Part shown: positions 35,191 through 44,883 of the stretch, one piece after another
Layout: every line of letters begins with the position of its first letter
Numbering within the stretch: position 1 is the stretch's first letter
Assembly (NCBI RefSeq): GCF_026151345.1
Contig: NZ_JAMQPR010000001.1
Coordinates: forward strand, 2,862,676 to 2,926,675
Length of the DNA: 64,000 bases
Direction of reading: 5' to 3'
Origin: Leptospira paudalimensis
Lineage (GTDB): Bacteria; Spirochaetota; Leptospiria; Leptospirales; Leptospiraceae
Position numbers and translations under genes: made by a program
Notes under the pieces: model-generated
The model's input: only the letters and a program-made list of their open reading frames with translations
Database searches by the model: none
Told to the model about the DNA's origin: nothing

Positions 35191-37794
35191 TTAATACAAT
35201 CCTTTCATTAAATCCTTGTGATCTGAGGAAGTAGATTTATGATCTTCTGCACACGGGCCTTCCGGTGGATAATCAGATAAATACAATTCTTGTGTACTCG
35301 GACAAGTTGGTGATGCTTGTTTTCCCGATAATGTACAAATTTTGTAAGGTTTTGCATACACTGGCAAACTAAATTGTGTTTTTGGTAAGATACTTTTTTT
35401 ATCGATTGTGGCAAGAATCTCACCCCAAAGAGGAGCGGCCACTGCCCCACCAAGACCACTTGGTCCCATCCCAAATTTTGGATTGTCATAACCAACCCAA
35501 ACCGCAAGAGATATATCTGGTCTTGCTCCGACAAACCATGCATCTTTATAATCATTTGTGGTTCCAGTTTTACCAATTAGGTCTCCCGTATAACCACCGT
35601 TTCGTACGCCACTTGCTCTACCACTATCCCGTAATAATGATATCATTACTTCAGCAGTATCGGGCCGAATCACCTGCCTCTCTTCAGGTAATTTTAATTT
35701 AAACTCATCACTTCCGCCCACTTCGTAGAGGACATTGCCTTTAGAATTTTTAATCCTTTGGATTAAGTAAGGTCGTTTGATAGTACCTTGGTTCACAAAA
35801 CTAGTAAACGCAGAAGCCATCTCTAACGGTGAAATCTCAAGTGTACCAAGAGCTAATGAAAGATCACCGCGGAATCTATTTTTTTTCTCTGTTTCGTTTG
35901 GAAAAAAGAATTTGGTAAAATACTTTTCTATCCCAGAACTACCTAGTCTTTCTGCTACTTGTACTGCAGCTGTATTTTTGGATTTAACAAGAGCCGTGCG
36001 TAGTGAAATTTCTCCATCAAAACTTCCCCCTAAATTTTCAGGAGCCCATTCCTTACCTCCACCCCCTCGGTAGTACAAAGGTGCATCTAAGATTCTCATG
36101 CCTGCATGAATGGAACCAGAATCAATGGCAGAAGCATATAATACAGCTTTAATGGAACTACCAGTTTGCCTTCGCATCTGGGTAACTCGATTAAACTGGT
36201 TCGAAGAATTAAATTCATCACCACCATGTAAAAATAAAACCTGTCCAGTATTAGGTTGTATTCCGACAATGGCTGCCTGGATAACAGTTTGGTCCTTATC
36301 CCCTTCTAAATGATCGGGATTCCATACCATTTCATTCAAAAGTGATATCTCTTCCATCTTTTGGCGAAATGCAAGGTCGAGAGATGATTCTGGTTTTAGT
36401 CGTACTCGTCTCTTCTGAATTTTTCCAGAACGTTTGTTTTTGGCTAAGTATTCCCTTACAATGGGACCAATCAATTCTTGGGCATTTCGATCGAGTGTTG
36501 TTTCAACCGTGTATCCGCCACTTTCATAAATGTTTTTTTCCCCTTCAATCGAAGACAAAATGGCACGCACATGTTCAGTCACATACGGAGCAATGTCATG
36601 ACGAGAGCCAAATACAGTTTCATTTGGAGACCTAGTGGATAAATTATGATAAAAACTAACAAACTTATCTCGATCCAAATTAGGATAAATGCCGCGATTG
36701 CGAAACATATTTAGTATTGCTCTAACACGCGTATATGAATCTTCAGGGTTTTTTAATGGCGAATACTTGTTAGGTGCTGAAGGTAGAGAAGCAAGTAATA
36801 CCATCTCCTCCTTCGATAATTCCATTGGATTTTTTTGGAAATAAAATTTAATCCCTTCTCCAAATCCAAAAGCACCATGGCCTAAATAAACATGGTTCAT
36901 ATAGGTTTCGAGAATTTGTTCTTTTGTTAAGACTGATTCCAAGGCAAACGCAAGTTGTGCTTCTCTCCATTTACGATTCAAACTTTTACGTCTATCATCT
37001 AAAATGATCCTTGCTAACTGTTGCGTGATAGTGGATGCACCTTGTTTATAACTTAGATTGACAATGTTTTTGAAAAAAGCACGTAAGATGGCTGAATAAT
37101 CAATCCCACCATGGAAAAAAAACTTTTGGTCTTCTATATTTAATAATATAGAAATCATATCTTCTGGATAATCTTGTAAGCTTAGTGTAGAAGTACGTTT
37201 TTGGAAAATTTCACTGACAACTTGTCCATTTCGATCCAATATTTTTGTTGGAATATTTTTGGACAAAGTTTCCAAATACATGGGAACTTCTTTTTTGGTC
37301 GCAAGCACACCTGCGACAAAATAAGAGAAACTAACAATGAATAAAAACAAAAGGATCGATGTGACTGTAAAAGCGACACGCAAATAAGAAAACGGAGATG
37401 GATTCTTTCGTGTATTATTGTTTTTTCGAGTCAAACGTAATGGATTGGTATTAAATTTTACATTTTCCTTTTTTGGTTCTTTTTCCCAAACTACTCTCTT
37501 TTCGAAAAAAGGTTTTGGTTTTCCACTGGGAGTTTTTCTGGTTGAAGAATCTTTAATAGAATCAGAGATACTGGGAACTGGTATTTTAAAACTTTGGTAA
37601 GATTGTTTAAGATCTTCTTTTGGACTAGGAAGAATTTGAACAATTTCAAATCGATAATCGACAAAATTTAATACAACTTTTTCTGCACAATGAGCGCACG
37701 TTAGTTGAAACTTACCTTCTTTTGGAATCGGTTCCGGCAAACGAGATGCTTTTTGGCAATGAGGACAAAGGTATTTGGGAGAAAGTGCCGACAT
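35191..37794 (-). CDS. Bifunctional penicillin-binding protein (PBP1A-type) with zinc-ribbon N-terminus
   Basis: An 867-aa class A PBP for peptidoglycan polymerisation and cross-linking. Before the TM (about 130-168) lies a cytoplasmic tail with C10-x2-C13 and C33-x2-C36, a zinc-ribbon (MJ0042-like) module. The GT51 domain has EDQKFFFHGG, GASTITQQLAR and RKWREAQLAF. The transpeptidase has TGSSIKAV with the Ser nucleophile, SKNTAAVQ, and GKTGTTNDYKDAWFVG. A C-terminal Cys-rich tail (KICTLSGKQASPTC) follows. It is the first of a three-gene operon. The zinc-ribbon is unusual for the family. Confidence 0.93.
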   Translation of the reverse strand: MSALSPKYLCPHCQKASRLPEPIPKEGKFQLTCAHCAEKVVLNFVDYRFEIVQILPSPKEDLKQSYQSFKIPVPSISDSIKDSSTRKTPSGKPKPFFEKRVVWEKEPKKENVKFNTNPLRLTRKNNNTRKNPSPFSYLRVAFTVTSILLFLFIVSFSYFVAGVLATKKEVPMYLETLSKNIPTKILDRNGQVVSEIFQKRTSTLSLQDYPEDMISILLNIEDQKFFFHGGIDYSAILRAFFKNIVNLSYKQGASTITQQLARIILDDRRKSLNRKWREAQLAFALESVLTKEQILETYMNHVYLGHGAFGFGEGIKFYFQKNPMELSKEEMVLLASLPSAPNKYSPLKNPEDSYTRVRAILNMFRNRGIYPNLDRDKFVSFYHNLSTRSPNETVFGSRHDIAPYVTEHVRAILSSIEGEKNIYESGGYTVETTLDRNAQELIGPIVREYLAKNKRSGKIQKRRVRLKPESSLDLAFRQKMEEISLLNEMVWNPDHLEGDKDQTVIQAAIVGIQPNTGQVLFLHGGDEFNSSNQFNRVTQMRRQTGSSIKAVLYASAIDSGSIHAGMRILDAPLYYRGGGGKEWAPENLGGSFDGEISLRTALVKSKNTAAVQVAERLGSSGIEKYFTKFFFPNETEKKNRFRGDLSLALGTLEISPLEMASAFTSFVNQGTIKRPYLIQRIKNSKGNVLYEVGGSDEFKLKLPEERQVIRPDTAEVMISLLRDSGRASGVRNGGYTGDLIGKTGTTNDYKDAWFVGARPDISLAVWVGYDNPKFGMGPSGLGGAVAAPLWGEILATIDKKSILPKTQFSLPVYAKPYKICTLSGKQASPTCPSTQELYLSDYPPEGPCAEDHKSTSSDHKDLMKGLY

Positions 37795-37809
37795 AGGTTC
37801 TCCCTATTC

Positions 37810-38685
37810 TTATCGGTCGTTTGTTAAAATTACAAAATCAGCGATTTTCACAAAATCTGATTCCTCTTCCTTTCCCTTGGGAAACCCGGATAAAACCAAC
37901 ACAGAATGGCCCATTTCTCGTAACCTAGACACTACTCCGCCATTACGATCGGAATGAAAACGACCATTCAAATGGACCACTTTTTTGCCAGATTTATGGA
38001 TTTCGGAGGAAATGGCCTCCGCCATACCCTGGTCCCAAGTGGCTTGGCCTAGTATCATATACTGGAGATTGGTTTTATGTTGGTTTGAATGTTCAATACC
38101 TCCAAAAAGATCAGTTAACCTTTGTTTGTATTCTTTTGTGAGATATTTTTCTAAGGTGTAGGCTTGTGGCAAAAAGGTTAATGCAGTAGGTGAAAAATCT
38201 CGGTAAGCTAAAAGACCTTTTTTGGAAATCAAATTTACATACCTACGTGGGGGATTTGCGGCGACCACCTTACATTGATATTCTTTTGTTAGATTGACAA
38301 GAGGCAAATAATCCGTTTTGAAATTTTTCCAATGTACGATGGATGTTAAAAATTGAGACTCTGAAATGGTTCCGTTGAGGTATTCATCCACAATGAATTG
38401 TTGGTCTTTTTCCAACATTTCTAGTGATAAACTGACCACTTCTATTGCATATAATTTTCGCAAGAATCCTTCGTAAAACCGATGTAATTCTTGATTATCA
38501 TGTTCTTCACCAAGTACGATGACATCATATTGTTTAGTTTCCCTAATGATGTCATCTAAGGAAACGGATTCAGAAGTTTTGGTTCGTATGATATTTAGGT
38601 TGTTAGGACTTGTTTGCCCAAACAAACCAAACACAAAAAACGAATATAAAAAGCAAGAGAATGTTCTCTTATAAAATACTTTCAA
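37810..38685 (-). CDS. ChaN-like exported protein
   Basis: A 291-aa protein with an N-terminal signal peptide (CFLYSFFVFGLFGQ). The ChaN/EreA-Tiki-like fold is indicated by IVLGEEHDNQELHRFYEGFL, SLEMLEKDQQ and HWKNFKTDYLPLV, and a later VVHLNGRFHSD. ChaN proteins bind haem or iron in Campylobacter and Pseudomonas. It starts at TTG 38685, overlapping the glutathione peroxidase gene by 17 bp; no ATG fits. Haem binding here is inferred from the family. Confidence 0.75.
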   Translation of the reverse strand: MKVFYKRTFSCFLYSFFVFGLFGQTSPNNLNIIRTKTSESVSLDDIIRETKQYDVIVLGEEHDNQELHRFYEGFLRKLYAIEVVSLSLEMLEKDQQFIVDEYLNGTISESQFLTSIVHWKNFKTDYLPLVNLTKEYQCKVVAANPPRRYVNLISKKGLLAYRDFSPTALTFLPQAYTLEKYLTKEYKQRLTDLFGGIEHSNQHKTNLQYMILGQATWDQGMAEAISSEIHKSGKKVVHLNGRFHSDRNGGVVSRLREMGHSVLVLSGFPKGKEEESDFVKIADFVILTNDR

Positions 38686-39211
38686 TGGCTGTTTTCAATT
38701 CAACACTTTCAGGTTTAGTGGAAGATGGAAATCGATTCACAACATTTCCATTTTTATCGATGAGAAATTTTTCGAAGTTCCATTTTACATCACCTTTTTC
38801 CTTCGCATTCTCTGTTAAAAATTGGAACACTGGATCTTTGTCATTTCCCAGAACTTTTGTTTTTTTCATTAGATCAAAACTGACCCCAAAGTTAAGCTTA
38901 CAAAATTCTGCAATTTGAGCTTCCGTACCTGGTTCTTGTCCACCGAAGTCATTGGAAGGAAAACCAATCACTTTTAATCCTTTCTCTTTATATGTGAGAT
39001 GGAGTTTTTCCAATCCTTCATATTGTGGCGTATAACCACATTTAGATGCTACATTCACAACAAGAACTGGATGCCCTTTATAATCACCTAGAGAAATTTC
39101 CTTTCCTTGGATGGTTACAGATTTTAAATTATGAAATGACATTTTTTTTCCTCCAGCATACAGATTCAATCCAACAAATAGAAAAATAGCAAACAAAACT
39201 TTTCTTTGCAT
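38669..39211 (-). CDS. Glutathione peroxidase (Cys type), exported
   Basis: A 180-aa thiol peroxidase with a signal peptide (RKVLFAIFLFVGLNLYA). Peroxidatic Cys58 is in VVNVASKCGYTPQY; it is Cys, not Sec. Gln, Trp and Asn of the tetrad are in FPSNDFGGQEPG and VKWNFEKFLID. ATG 39211 follows a strong GGAGGAGGGGG. Reduction of peroxides with thioredoxin rather than glutathione is usual for Cys types. The exported location suggests envelope peroxide defence, along with the ChaN-like protein. Confidence 0.92.
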   Translation of the reverse strand: MQRKVLFAIFLFVGLNLYAGGKKMSFHNLKSVTIQGKEISLGDYKGHPVLVVNVASKCGYTPQYEGLEKLHLTYKEKGLKVIGFPSNDFGGQEPGTEAQIAEFCKLNFGVSFDLMKKTKVLGNDKDPVFQFLTENAKEKGDVKWNFEKFLIDKNGNVVNRFPSSTKPESVELKTAIESIL

Positions 39212-39238
39212 TAGGACCCCCTCCTCCAATTTTAGACT

Positions 39239-40105
39239 ATGCCATCATTGTTTTTTGCAGTTCTTTCTGAAGCAAAACCTTGGATCCAAAAAACAAATGC
39301 AAAACCAGTCCACCACTCTGGTAAATTTCGAATCTACAAAAATGATTCTATGTACATCATCATTTCAGGCATTGGAAAAATGGCAATGGCACTTGCCGTT
39401 TCCGAGTTGGCACACCTTTTGCCAAAAGAAGAACGAGACAAAATGAAAGTTTGGAATTTAGGAATTGCTGGTTCCAACCAACCAAATTGGAAGGTTGGTG
39501 AATTCTTTTGGATTCATAAAATCACTGACTTTGCCACTGGGAAGGACTATTATCCAGAAAGGATCACAAAATCTGTATTTGGTATGGAAACAAACCTTAC
39601 AACCTTTGATCGTCCCATTGCCAAAACCACAACAGCGAACCAGTTCCAAATCTTGAGCGAAACGGATTTACAATCGGTATCACTTGTTGATATGGAAGGA
39701 TCTGGATTTTTTGAAGCGGCATCCCTTTATTTTCCATTGGAAAACATATCGATTGGGAAAGTCATCTCTGATCATTTAGAAGGGAATTTTTGCAAACCAG
39801 AAACTGTCGAATCCATATTAGCAAATGTGATGGAGCCATTATTCTTTGAATGGACTAACCCTCTTCCTTGGGTGACGGATGATCCATTTGAATCAAAAAT
39901 TTGGCCAGACATTTGGAAAGAAGTGAAAGAACTACGCCTAACAGAAACCATGAAACATGATCTTAAAAAATCATTACGATTTTATTTTTTGCGTTATCCA
40001 AACACAAACATTCCACTGCCCAACTTAGAAATGGTTCCAAAAATCAAATCGAAATCGGAAGTGAAAGCATTTGTGGAGGATTGGAAAAAACAACTCCATG
40101 TTTAA
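39239..40105 (+). CDS. Nucleoside phosphorylase-superfamily protein
   Basis: A 288-aa protein related to MTA/SAH and futalosine nucleosidases. ISGIGKMAMALAVSEL recalls the N-terminal glycine loop. NLGIAGSNQPNWKVGEFFWIHKI has the superfamily G-x-A-G pattern, and VDMEGSGFFEAA contains the conserved Glu that positions the ribose. It has no signal peptide. The C-terminal third is longer than in MTAN. It overlaps the radical SAM gene by 8 bp. A link between base removal and the radical SAM enzyme is possible but unproven. Confidence 0.75.
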   Translation: MPSLFFAVLSEAKPWIQKTNAKPVHHSGKFRIYKNDSMYIIISGIGKMAMALAVSELAHLLPKEERDKMKVWNLGIAGSNQPNWKVGEFFWIHKITDFATGKDYYPERITKSVFGMETNLTTFDRPIAKTTTANQFQILSETDLQSVSLVDMEGSGFFEAASLYFPLENISIGKVISDHLEGNFCKPETVESILANVMEPLFFEWTNPLPWVTDDPFESKIWPDIWKEVKELRLTETMKHDLKKSLRFYFLRYPNTNIPLPNLEMVPKIKSKSEVKAFVEDWKKQLHV

Positions 40106-41096
40106 ATCATTTTCACATATTTATATTGAGGAAACAGTAGCTGATCACTTTCGAACCCAGGAAATCCTATCCAAATTTCCAAATGCGATCAAAATTCCCA
40201 TTCGGCATTATAAGGACAGTTTTAATCGTAATTCACAAAACTTTCGAATCCAAAAACAATCACCCAAACTGGTATTAGCCGAAAAAAAAGATCATTTTTT
40301 ATACCCAGGAAGTGACTTTTCACCTAACTTTTCTCACAAACATTTTTACTATAATACTTTAGCACTCAATTGTATTTATGATTGTGAGTATTGTTACTTA
40401 CAAGGAATGTTTCCTTCCGCAAATCTCGTGTTATTTGTGAATTGGGAAGATTTTTTTACTGAAACAAAAAAGTTCTTGGATATCAATGGATCTTTGTATT
40501 TGGCACTTTCGTATGACACAGATTTGTTGGCATTGGAATCATTTTTCCCTGCAACAAAAAGTTGGATCCAATTTGCTTCAACGGAACCAAATTTAACCCT
40601 GGAAATCCGAACAAAATCTACAAATTTTCAATCTATTGCCCATCTAACACCAAACCCAAACATCATCCTTGCATGGACAATCAGCCCGCAAATTGTCATC
40701 GATACGATTGAACATGGAACTCCCTCGTTACAAGCTAGGATCAAAACGATGCAAAAAACAATCGAAGCTGGATGGAAAGTAAGAGTTTGTATTGATCCAG
40801 TCCTTAGAATTCCTGATTGGAAATTCCATTACCAATCGTTAGCCGAAACATTAGGGAAAGAACTAAATCCAGAAGGGATCAGTGAACTCAGTGTGGGAGG
40901 GTTTCGTATGAATCTCGATTTTTTAAAACAGATCACTGACAAACGAAAGGACTCTTCCATTTTATTTCATCCATTTGAAAAAAAAGACAAAATTGTTTCG
41001 TATTCAAATGAAGAAACAGATGAGATCATAAACGTAATGGTCCCTTCCTTAGAGAAACATTTTGATCCTTCTCAAATAAATCTGAGTTATCCTTAA
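40098..41096 (+). CDS. Spore-photoproduct-lyase-like radical SAM protein
   Basis: A 332-aa radical SAM enzyme. Cys92-x3-Cys96-x2-Cys99 in NCIYDCEYCYLQGMF binds the [4Fe-4S] cluster; CYLQ is the SPL family signature. It starts at ATG 40098, overlapping the upstream stop by 8 bp. SPL repairs the thymine dimer of spores. The conserved hydrogen-donor Cys of Bacillus SPL, expected soon after the cluster in a C-T-[ST]-D context, reads SYDTD here, so the chemistry may differ. Leptospires do not form spores. Confidence 0.8.
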   Translation: MFKSFSHIYIEETVADHFRTQEILSKFPNAIKIPIRHYKDSFNRNSQNFRIQKQSPKLVLAEKKDHFLYPGSDFSPNFSHKHFYYNTLALNCIYDCEYCYLQGMFPSANLVLFVNWEDFFTETKKFLDINGSLYLALSYDTDLLALESFFPATKSWIQFASTEPNLTLEIRTKSTNFQSIAHLTPNPNIILAWTISPQIVIDTIEHGTPSLQARIKTMQKTIEAGWKVRVCIDPVLRIPDWKFHYQSLAETLGKELNPEGISELSVGGFRMNLDFLKQITDKRKDSSILFHPFEKKDKIVSYSNEETDEIINVMVPSLEKHFDPSQINLSYP

Positions 41097-41126
41097 ATTT
41101 TTCCTTTCCATTTCCTTTCGTTCTCA

Positions 41127-41142
41127 TAGGCTGTGTAGCCTA
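41127..41142 (+). promoter_or_regulatory. Hairpin at the pseudo-cyclase translation start
   Basis: TAGGCT-gtgt-AGCCTA forms a perfect 6-bp stem with a 4-nt loop ending 3 bp before the ATG. The only purine-rich AGG near the start is inside the stem, so it could hide the ribosome-binding site. It could equally be a dyad for a DNA-binding protein. Confidence 0.45.
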
Positions 41143-41145
41143 ACT

Positions 41146-44100
41146 ATGAAGAAAACGTTTCATTTGGTTGTATCATTTTGCCTTCTCTTCTCCATTTTTT
41201 CCTGTGGAGAAGTCAATCGGAACAAACCAATTGCTGAGAAAGGAAAAATCGACTTATCTTCATGGGATTTCCTTCGTGATGGAAACATCAACTTGGATGG
41301 TGAATGGGAATTTTATTGGAAAGAGACTTTAAGTGGCATTCAAATCGAAAAAGAACTAGGAAAAGAACCTAAGTTCATCTACCAAGTGGTTCCATCGAAT
41401 TGGAAAGGTGTGGATTGGTTTGGTGAAACGCTTGGTGGATATGGATATGCGACATATAAACTAAAAGTAATTTTTCCTGAAAACACACCTACTCTAGCAT
41501 TTCACAATCTGGATCTTTCCTCTGCGTACCGAATGTACATCAATGGGAAATTGGTTGTGGAACAAGGTAATTTTGGAATCAATCCAAATTATTTTGAACC
41601 TTCTTACAAATCCATCTTAGTCGATCTCGAACCCGTTTCTGGAGAAACCGAAATTGTGTATGAAATATCCAATTTCCATTATTCGAAAGGCGGATTTTGG
41701 GAAAGTATGGAAATTGGCGAAAGACGTAAGTTATACGACAAAGTCAATCGCAGTTACCAAATCACTTCCTTCTTAGCAGGTAGTATCTTTCTCTGGGCGT
41801 TGTATCACTTGGGTTTGTTTCTCATGCGCAGGCAAGACAAGGCTAGTTTGTTCATCGCACTTTTTAGTTTACTCATTGTTATGCGCCTTCTCACGATCGG
41901 TGAGAGGAATATTTTGGACATCATTCCATCTCTTCCGATGTCTGCTCTCATTCGATTGGAATTTGCGACGATTTACATATCGACCATTGTTTTTGCATAC
42001 TTCTATCGATTGGTTTTCCCTAAAACGGTGGGGCAACGGACAATGTATGTCCTCTATACCCTCATCACTCCATTTTTAGTTTCTTTGTTTTTACCAGTCT
42101 CTGTATTTACTTCACAAATCCATTATTTTCAAATTTTTCTCATACTCGTTTGTGTTCGCATTACCATTGCTATCATCATGGCCTATCGTTCCGATACTGT
42201 CGGAGCAGGTTTATCTCTCATTGGTTTTAGTTTTGTTTTTGGCACCGTCGTACACGATATTTTATACCAAAACAATATCATCAATACGATGAATATCACA
42301 CCATTTGGATTTTTAGGTTTTATTTTGTTCCAAGGGTATATTTTGTCTTATGGATTCACAAGAGCCTATTTATCGATCGAAAAACTAAAAGAAAGTTTAG
42401 AAATTTCAAATAAAGAACTCAATATCTTAAAAGATGGATTAGAAGATATCGTTGTTGAAAGGACAAAAGAATTAGAAGTTTCAAAAGCGAATATTGAAAG
42501 ACTCAATGAATTTGCAAAAACACTCAACACATCACTTGAGTTAGATAGTATCCTTAACAAAGCTTTCGATTATTTAAAAGAAGAAGTATTTTGTGATTCG
42601 ATGATTCTTTTACTTGTCGATTCTGAAAACGGTAAACTCCAATACCACAAAGCTTTAGTTTCTTCCACATCCGAATTACAACTTGAATCAAAATTTCGTG
42701 GTGTCAGTTTCCCATTAGATCCAAGTGCTGGTTTGTTTTACCATGTTTATAAACGGAATCGACCCTTTCGATTTGCTAAAGTTTGGGAATCTCGTTTAAA
42801 TGAATCCAATCAAAAATTCATCCAATTGATTGGAAAAAACCCAGGAATGATCATCCCTTTGAGTTCACAAGGGAAAGTCATAGCGATGTTGGCAATTTTC
42901 AGCGAACAAAAAGGATCTAGTTTTTCGAAAGCTCAATTACAATTAGTTGAAAATACTGCCGAAAACATCGCTACAGCAGTAACTAATTCCATTCTCGTGG
43001 AAGAAATGAACCGAGAAAAGTTCATCGCAGATAACGCTCGTTTGCAAATGGAAGATGCCAAAAACGAAGTTGTCAAACTCAATGAATTCACTAAAAAAAT
43101 AAACTCTGAATCTAGTTTGTCTCAAATCATAGATGAGATGTTTGATTATATATTAAAGAGTTTCGAAATTGAAGCGACTCTCATACAATTAATCGATCCT
43201 AAAAAAAGAGAACTGTATACTTACAAAACCACGATTCCAATTTATGCAACAGAAGAACAATTACACTTCGCAAAATCATTTCGAGTTCCATTAAATGAAA
43301 GAGGAGGAATCATATATAAAACGTATTTGCGTAAAAAAACACTATTTGTTCCCAAACCTCCAAAGACTTACGAATCAGAGTTAGATGAACAAATATTCTC
43401 AAAATTAAGTTTAACTTCTTTTATAGCGGTGCCTCTTGTTGTACAAAACGAAGTGATAGGAATTGCCTATTTTACATCTTACCAAAAACCAATGGAAGTA
43501 ACTCGTGAAGTACTAAGACGTATATCTGGTTTTTGTGACCAAATCGCAGGTGCAATTCAAAATTCACTATTACTCCAATTAACGGAAGATGAACGAAAAA
43601 AATCGGAAAGAGCAAAAGCAGAAATTCAAAAAATGAATGAGTTTGCGAAAACGATAAACTCTCAAAATAACTTAGAAAATATTCTTGCCGAAATTTTTGG
43701 GTTCATTCGCAAGAATTATAAAATTGAAAACTGTGTATTGTATTTTCTCGACAAAGAATTCAATGAGTTTCGTTATTTAAACCATTCCGGCTTTGATTTG
43801 TTAAATGATGAAAATGTGAATTTTTTTAAAACCCTAAGGTTCCCTCTGAAAGAAGAAAGTGGATTTGTTTATAAATGTTACTTACGAAAAAGACATTTTT
43901 ACATGAAACATATTCCCAAATCAATGCCTTATCAAATTGACAAACAAATTACTGAAAAATCTGGCATGAAGGGCTTTTTAATTTCTCCTTTAGTGAATAA
44001 CGATGAAGTTGTGGCAATGGCCATGTATGGAATCAATGATGAAACCATCCATTTTACCAGTGAAGAAGTTGATTCCATCGTGGGTGTTTCGGAACACATA

Positions 44101-44883
44101 GCAAGTGCCATCAACAATCACTTTTTACTTAAAAAAATTGAAGAAGAAAAACAAAGATCCGACTCTCTTTTACTCAACATCCTCCCAAAAAACGTAGCAG
44201 AAGAACTGCAAAAGAAAGGAAGAGTAAATCCAGTTGAATTTGAAAATGTAACCTTACTCATGACAAGTTTTCCTGGTTTCTCTCAAATTACAGGACAACT
44301 CACACCAGAAGAATTGATTGAAGGTCTCGATTTATATTTCTCTCGATTTGATGAGATCATCAAAACAAAGGGAATGGAAAAATTAAGAATGACTGGGGAT
44401 ATGTATTTAGCTGCCGGTGGTTTACCTGTCGGGAATTTTACTCACGCAGTTGATGCTTGCCTTGCTGCCTTACAAATCAAAAACGAAGTGATTCGTATGA
44501 TGGAAGATTTTAAAGACATTCCATTCAAACCAAATGGCATCACCATTGCAATTCACTCAGGGCCTGTTGTTGCGGGAGTGATTGGAAAATCAAAATTCAA
44601 TTATGATGTTTGGGGAAAAACAGTTACACAAACACAAGCCATCAGACGTGGTGGAGTCGGCGTATCGATCAATATTTCACAAGAAACAATGGACAAAGTG
44701 AAACGATTGTTCCATATCGACAACCAAAGAATGATCAATACTTACGAAGGGGAACAATTCCCTATTTACGAATTGTTGGCATTAAAATCAGATTTAGCAG
44801 ACGATTCAGGAATCCTTCCAAACGATAAATTTGAAAGGTTATATACCCAACAAAAACGGGGAGCAAAAATCCTAATCAAATGA
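41146..44883 (+). CDS. 7TMR-DISM, triple-GAF protein with a degenerate class III cyclase domain
   Basis: A 1245-aa protein: signal with lipobox-like FSCG, a jelly-roll DISM domain (about 50-200), seven TM helices (about 205-410), a coiled coil, three GAF-like repeats each opening with [LM]NEF[AT]K, and a cyclase fold (about 1025-1240). Catalytic positions are lost: the first metal Asp is Ser1041 (LLMTSFPGF), the purine-selecting Lys is Arg1081, the transition-state Asn is Thr1161 and the Arg is Ala1165. Asp1085 and Asp1154 remain. It is predicted to be catalytically dead. It overlaps the active cyclase gene by 4 bp. Confidence 0.9.
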   Translation: MKKTFHLVVSFCLLFSIFSCGEVNRNKPIAEKGKIDLSSWDFLRDGNINLDGEWEFYWKETLSGIQIEKELGKEPKFIYQVVPSNWKGVDWFGETLGGYGYATYKLKVIFPENTPTLAFHNLDLSSAYRMYINGKLVVEQGNFGINPNYFEPSYKSILVDLEPVSGETEIVYEISNFHYSKGGFWESMEIGERRKLYDKVNRSYQITSFLAGSIFLWALYHLGLFLMRRQDKASLFIALFSLLIVMRLLTIGERNILDIIPSLPMSALIRLEFATIYISTIVFAYFYRLVFPKTVGQRTMYVLYTLITPFLVSLFLPVSVFTSQIHYFQIFLILVCVRITIAIIMAYRSDTVGAGLSLIGFSFVFGTVVHDILYQNNIINTMNITPFGFLGFILFQGYILSYGFTRAYLSIEKLKESLEISNKELNILKDGLEDIVVERTKELEVSKANIERLNEFAKTLNTSLELDSILNKAFDYLKEEVFCDSMILLLVDSENGKLQYHKALVSSTSELQLESKFRGVSFPLDPSAGLFYHVYKRNRPFRFAKVWESRLNESNQKFIQLIGKNPGMIIPLSSQGKVIAMLAIFSEQKGSSFSKAQLQLVENTAENIATAVTNSILVEEMNREKFIADNARLQMEDAKNEVVKLNEFTKKINSESSLSQIIDEMFDYILKSFEIEATLIQLIDPKKRELYTYKTTIPIYATEEQLHFAKSFRVPLNERGGIIYKTYLRKKTLFVPKPPKTYESELDEQIFSKLSLTSFIAVPLVVQNEVIGIAYFTSYQKPMEVTREVLRRISGFCDQIAGAIQNSLLLQLTEDERKKSERAKAEIQKMNEFAKTINSQNNLENILAEIFGFIRKNYKIENCVLYFLDKEFNEFRYLNHSGFDLLNDENVNFFKTLRFPLKEESGFVYKCYLRKRHFYMKHIPKSMPYQIDKQITEKSGMKGFLISPLVNNDEVVAMAMYGINDETIHFTSEEVDSIVGVSEHIASAINNHFLLKKIEEEKQRSDSLLLNILPKNVAEELQKKGRVNPVEFENVTLLMTSFPGFSQITGQLTPEELIEGLDLYFSRFDEIIKTKGMEKLRMTGDMYLAAGGLPVGNFTHAVDACLAALQIKNEVIRMMEDFKDIPFKPNGITIAIHSGPVVAGVIGKSKFNYDVWGKTVTQTQAIRRGGVGVSINISQETMDKVKRLFHIDNQRMINTYEGEQFPIYELLALKSDLADDSGILPNDKFERLYTQQKRGAKILIK

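Noticed and set aside
40071..40097. Upstream TTG start for the radical SAM gene
   Set aside because: It would overlap the nucleosidase gene by 35 bp; ATG 40098 fits the family N-terminus better.
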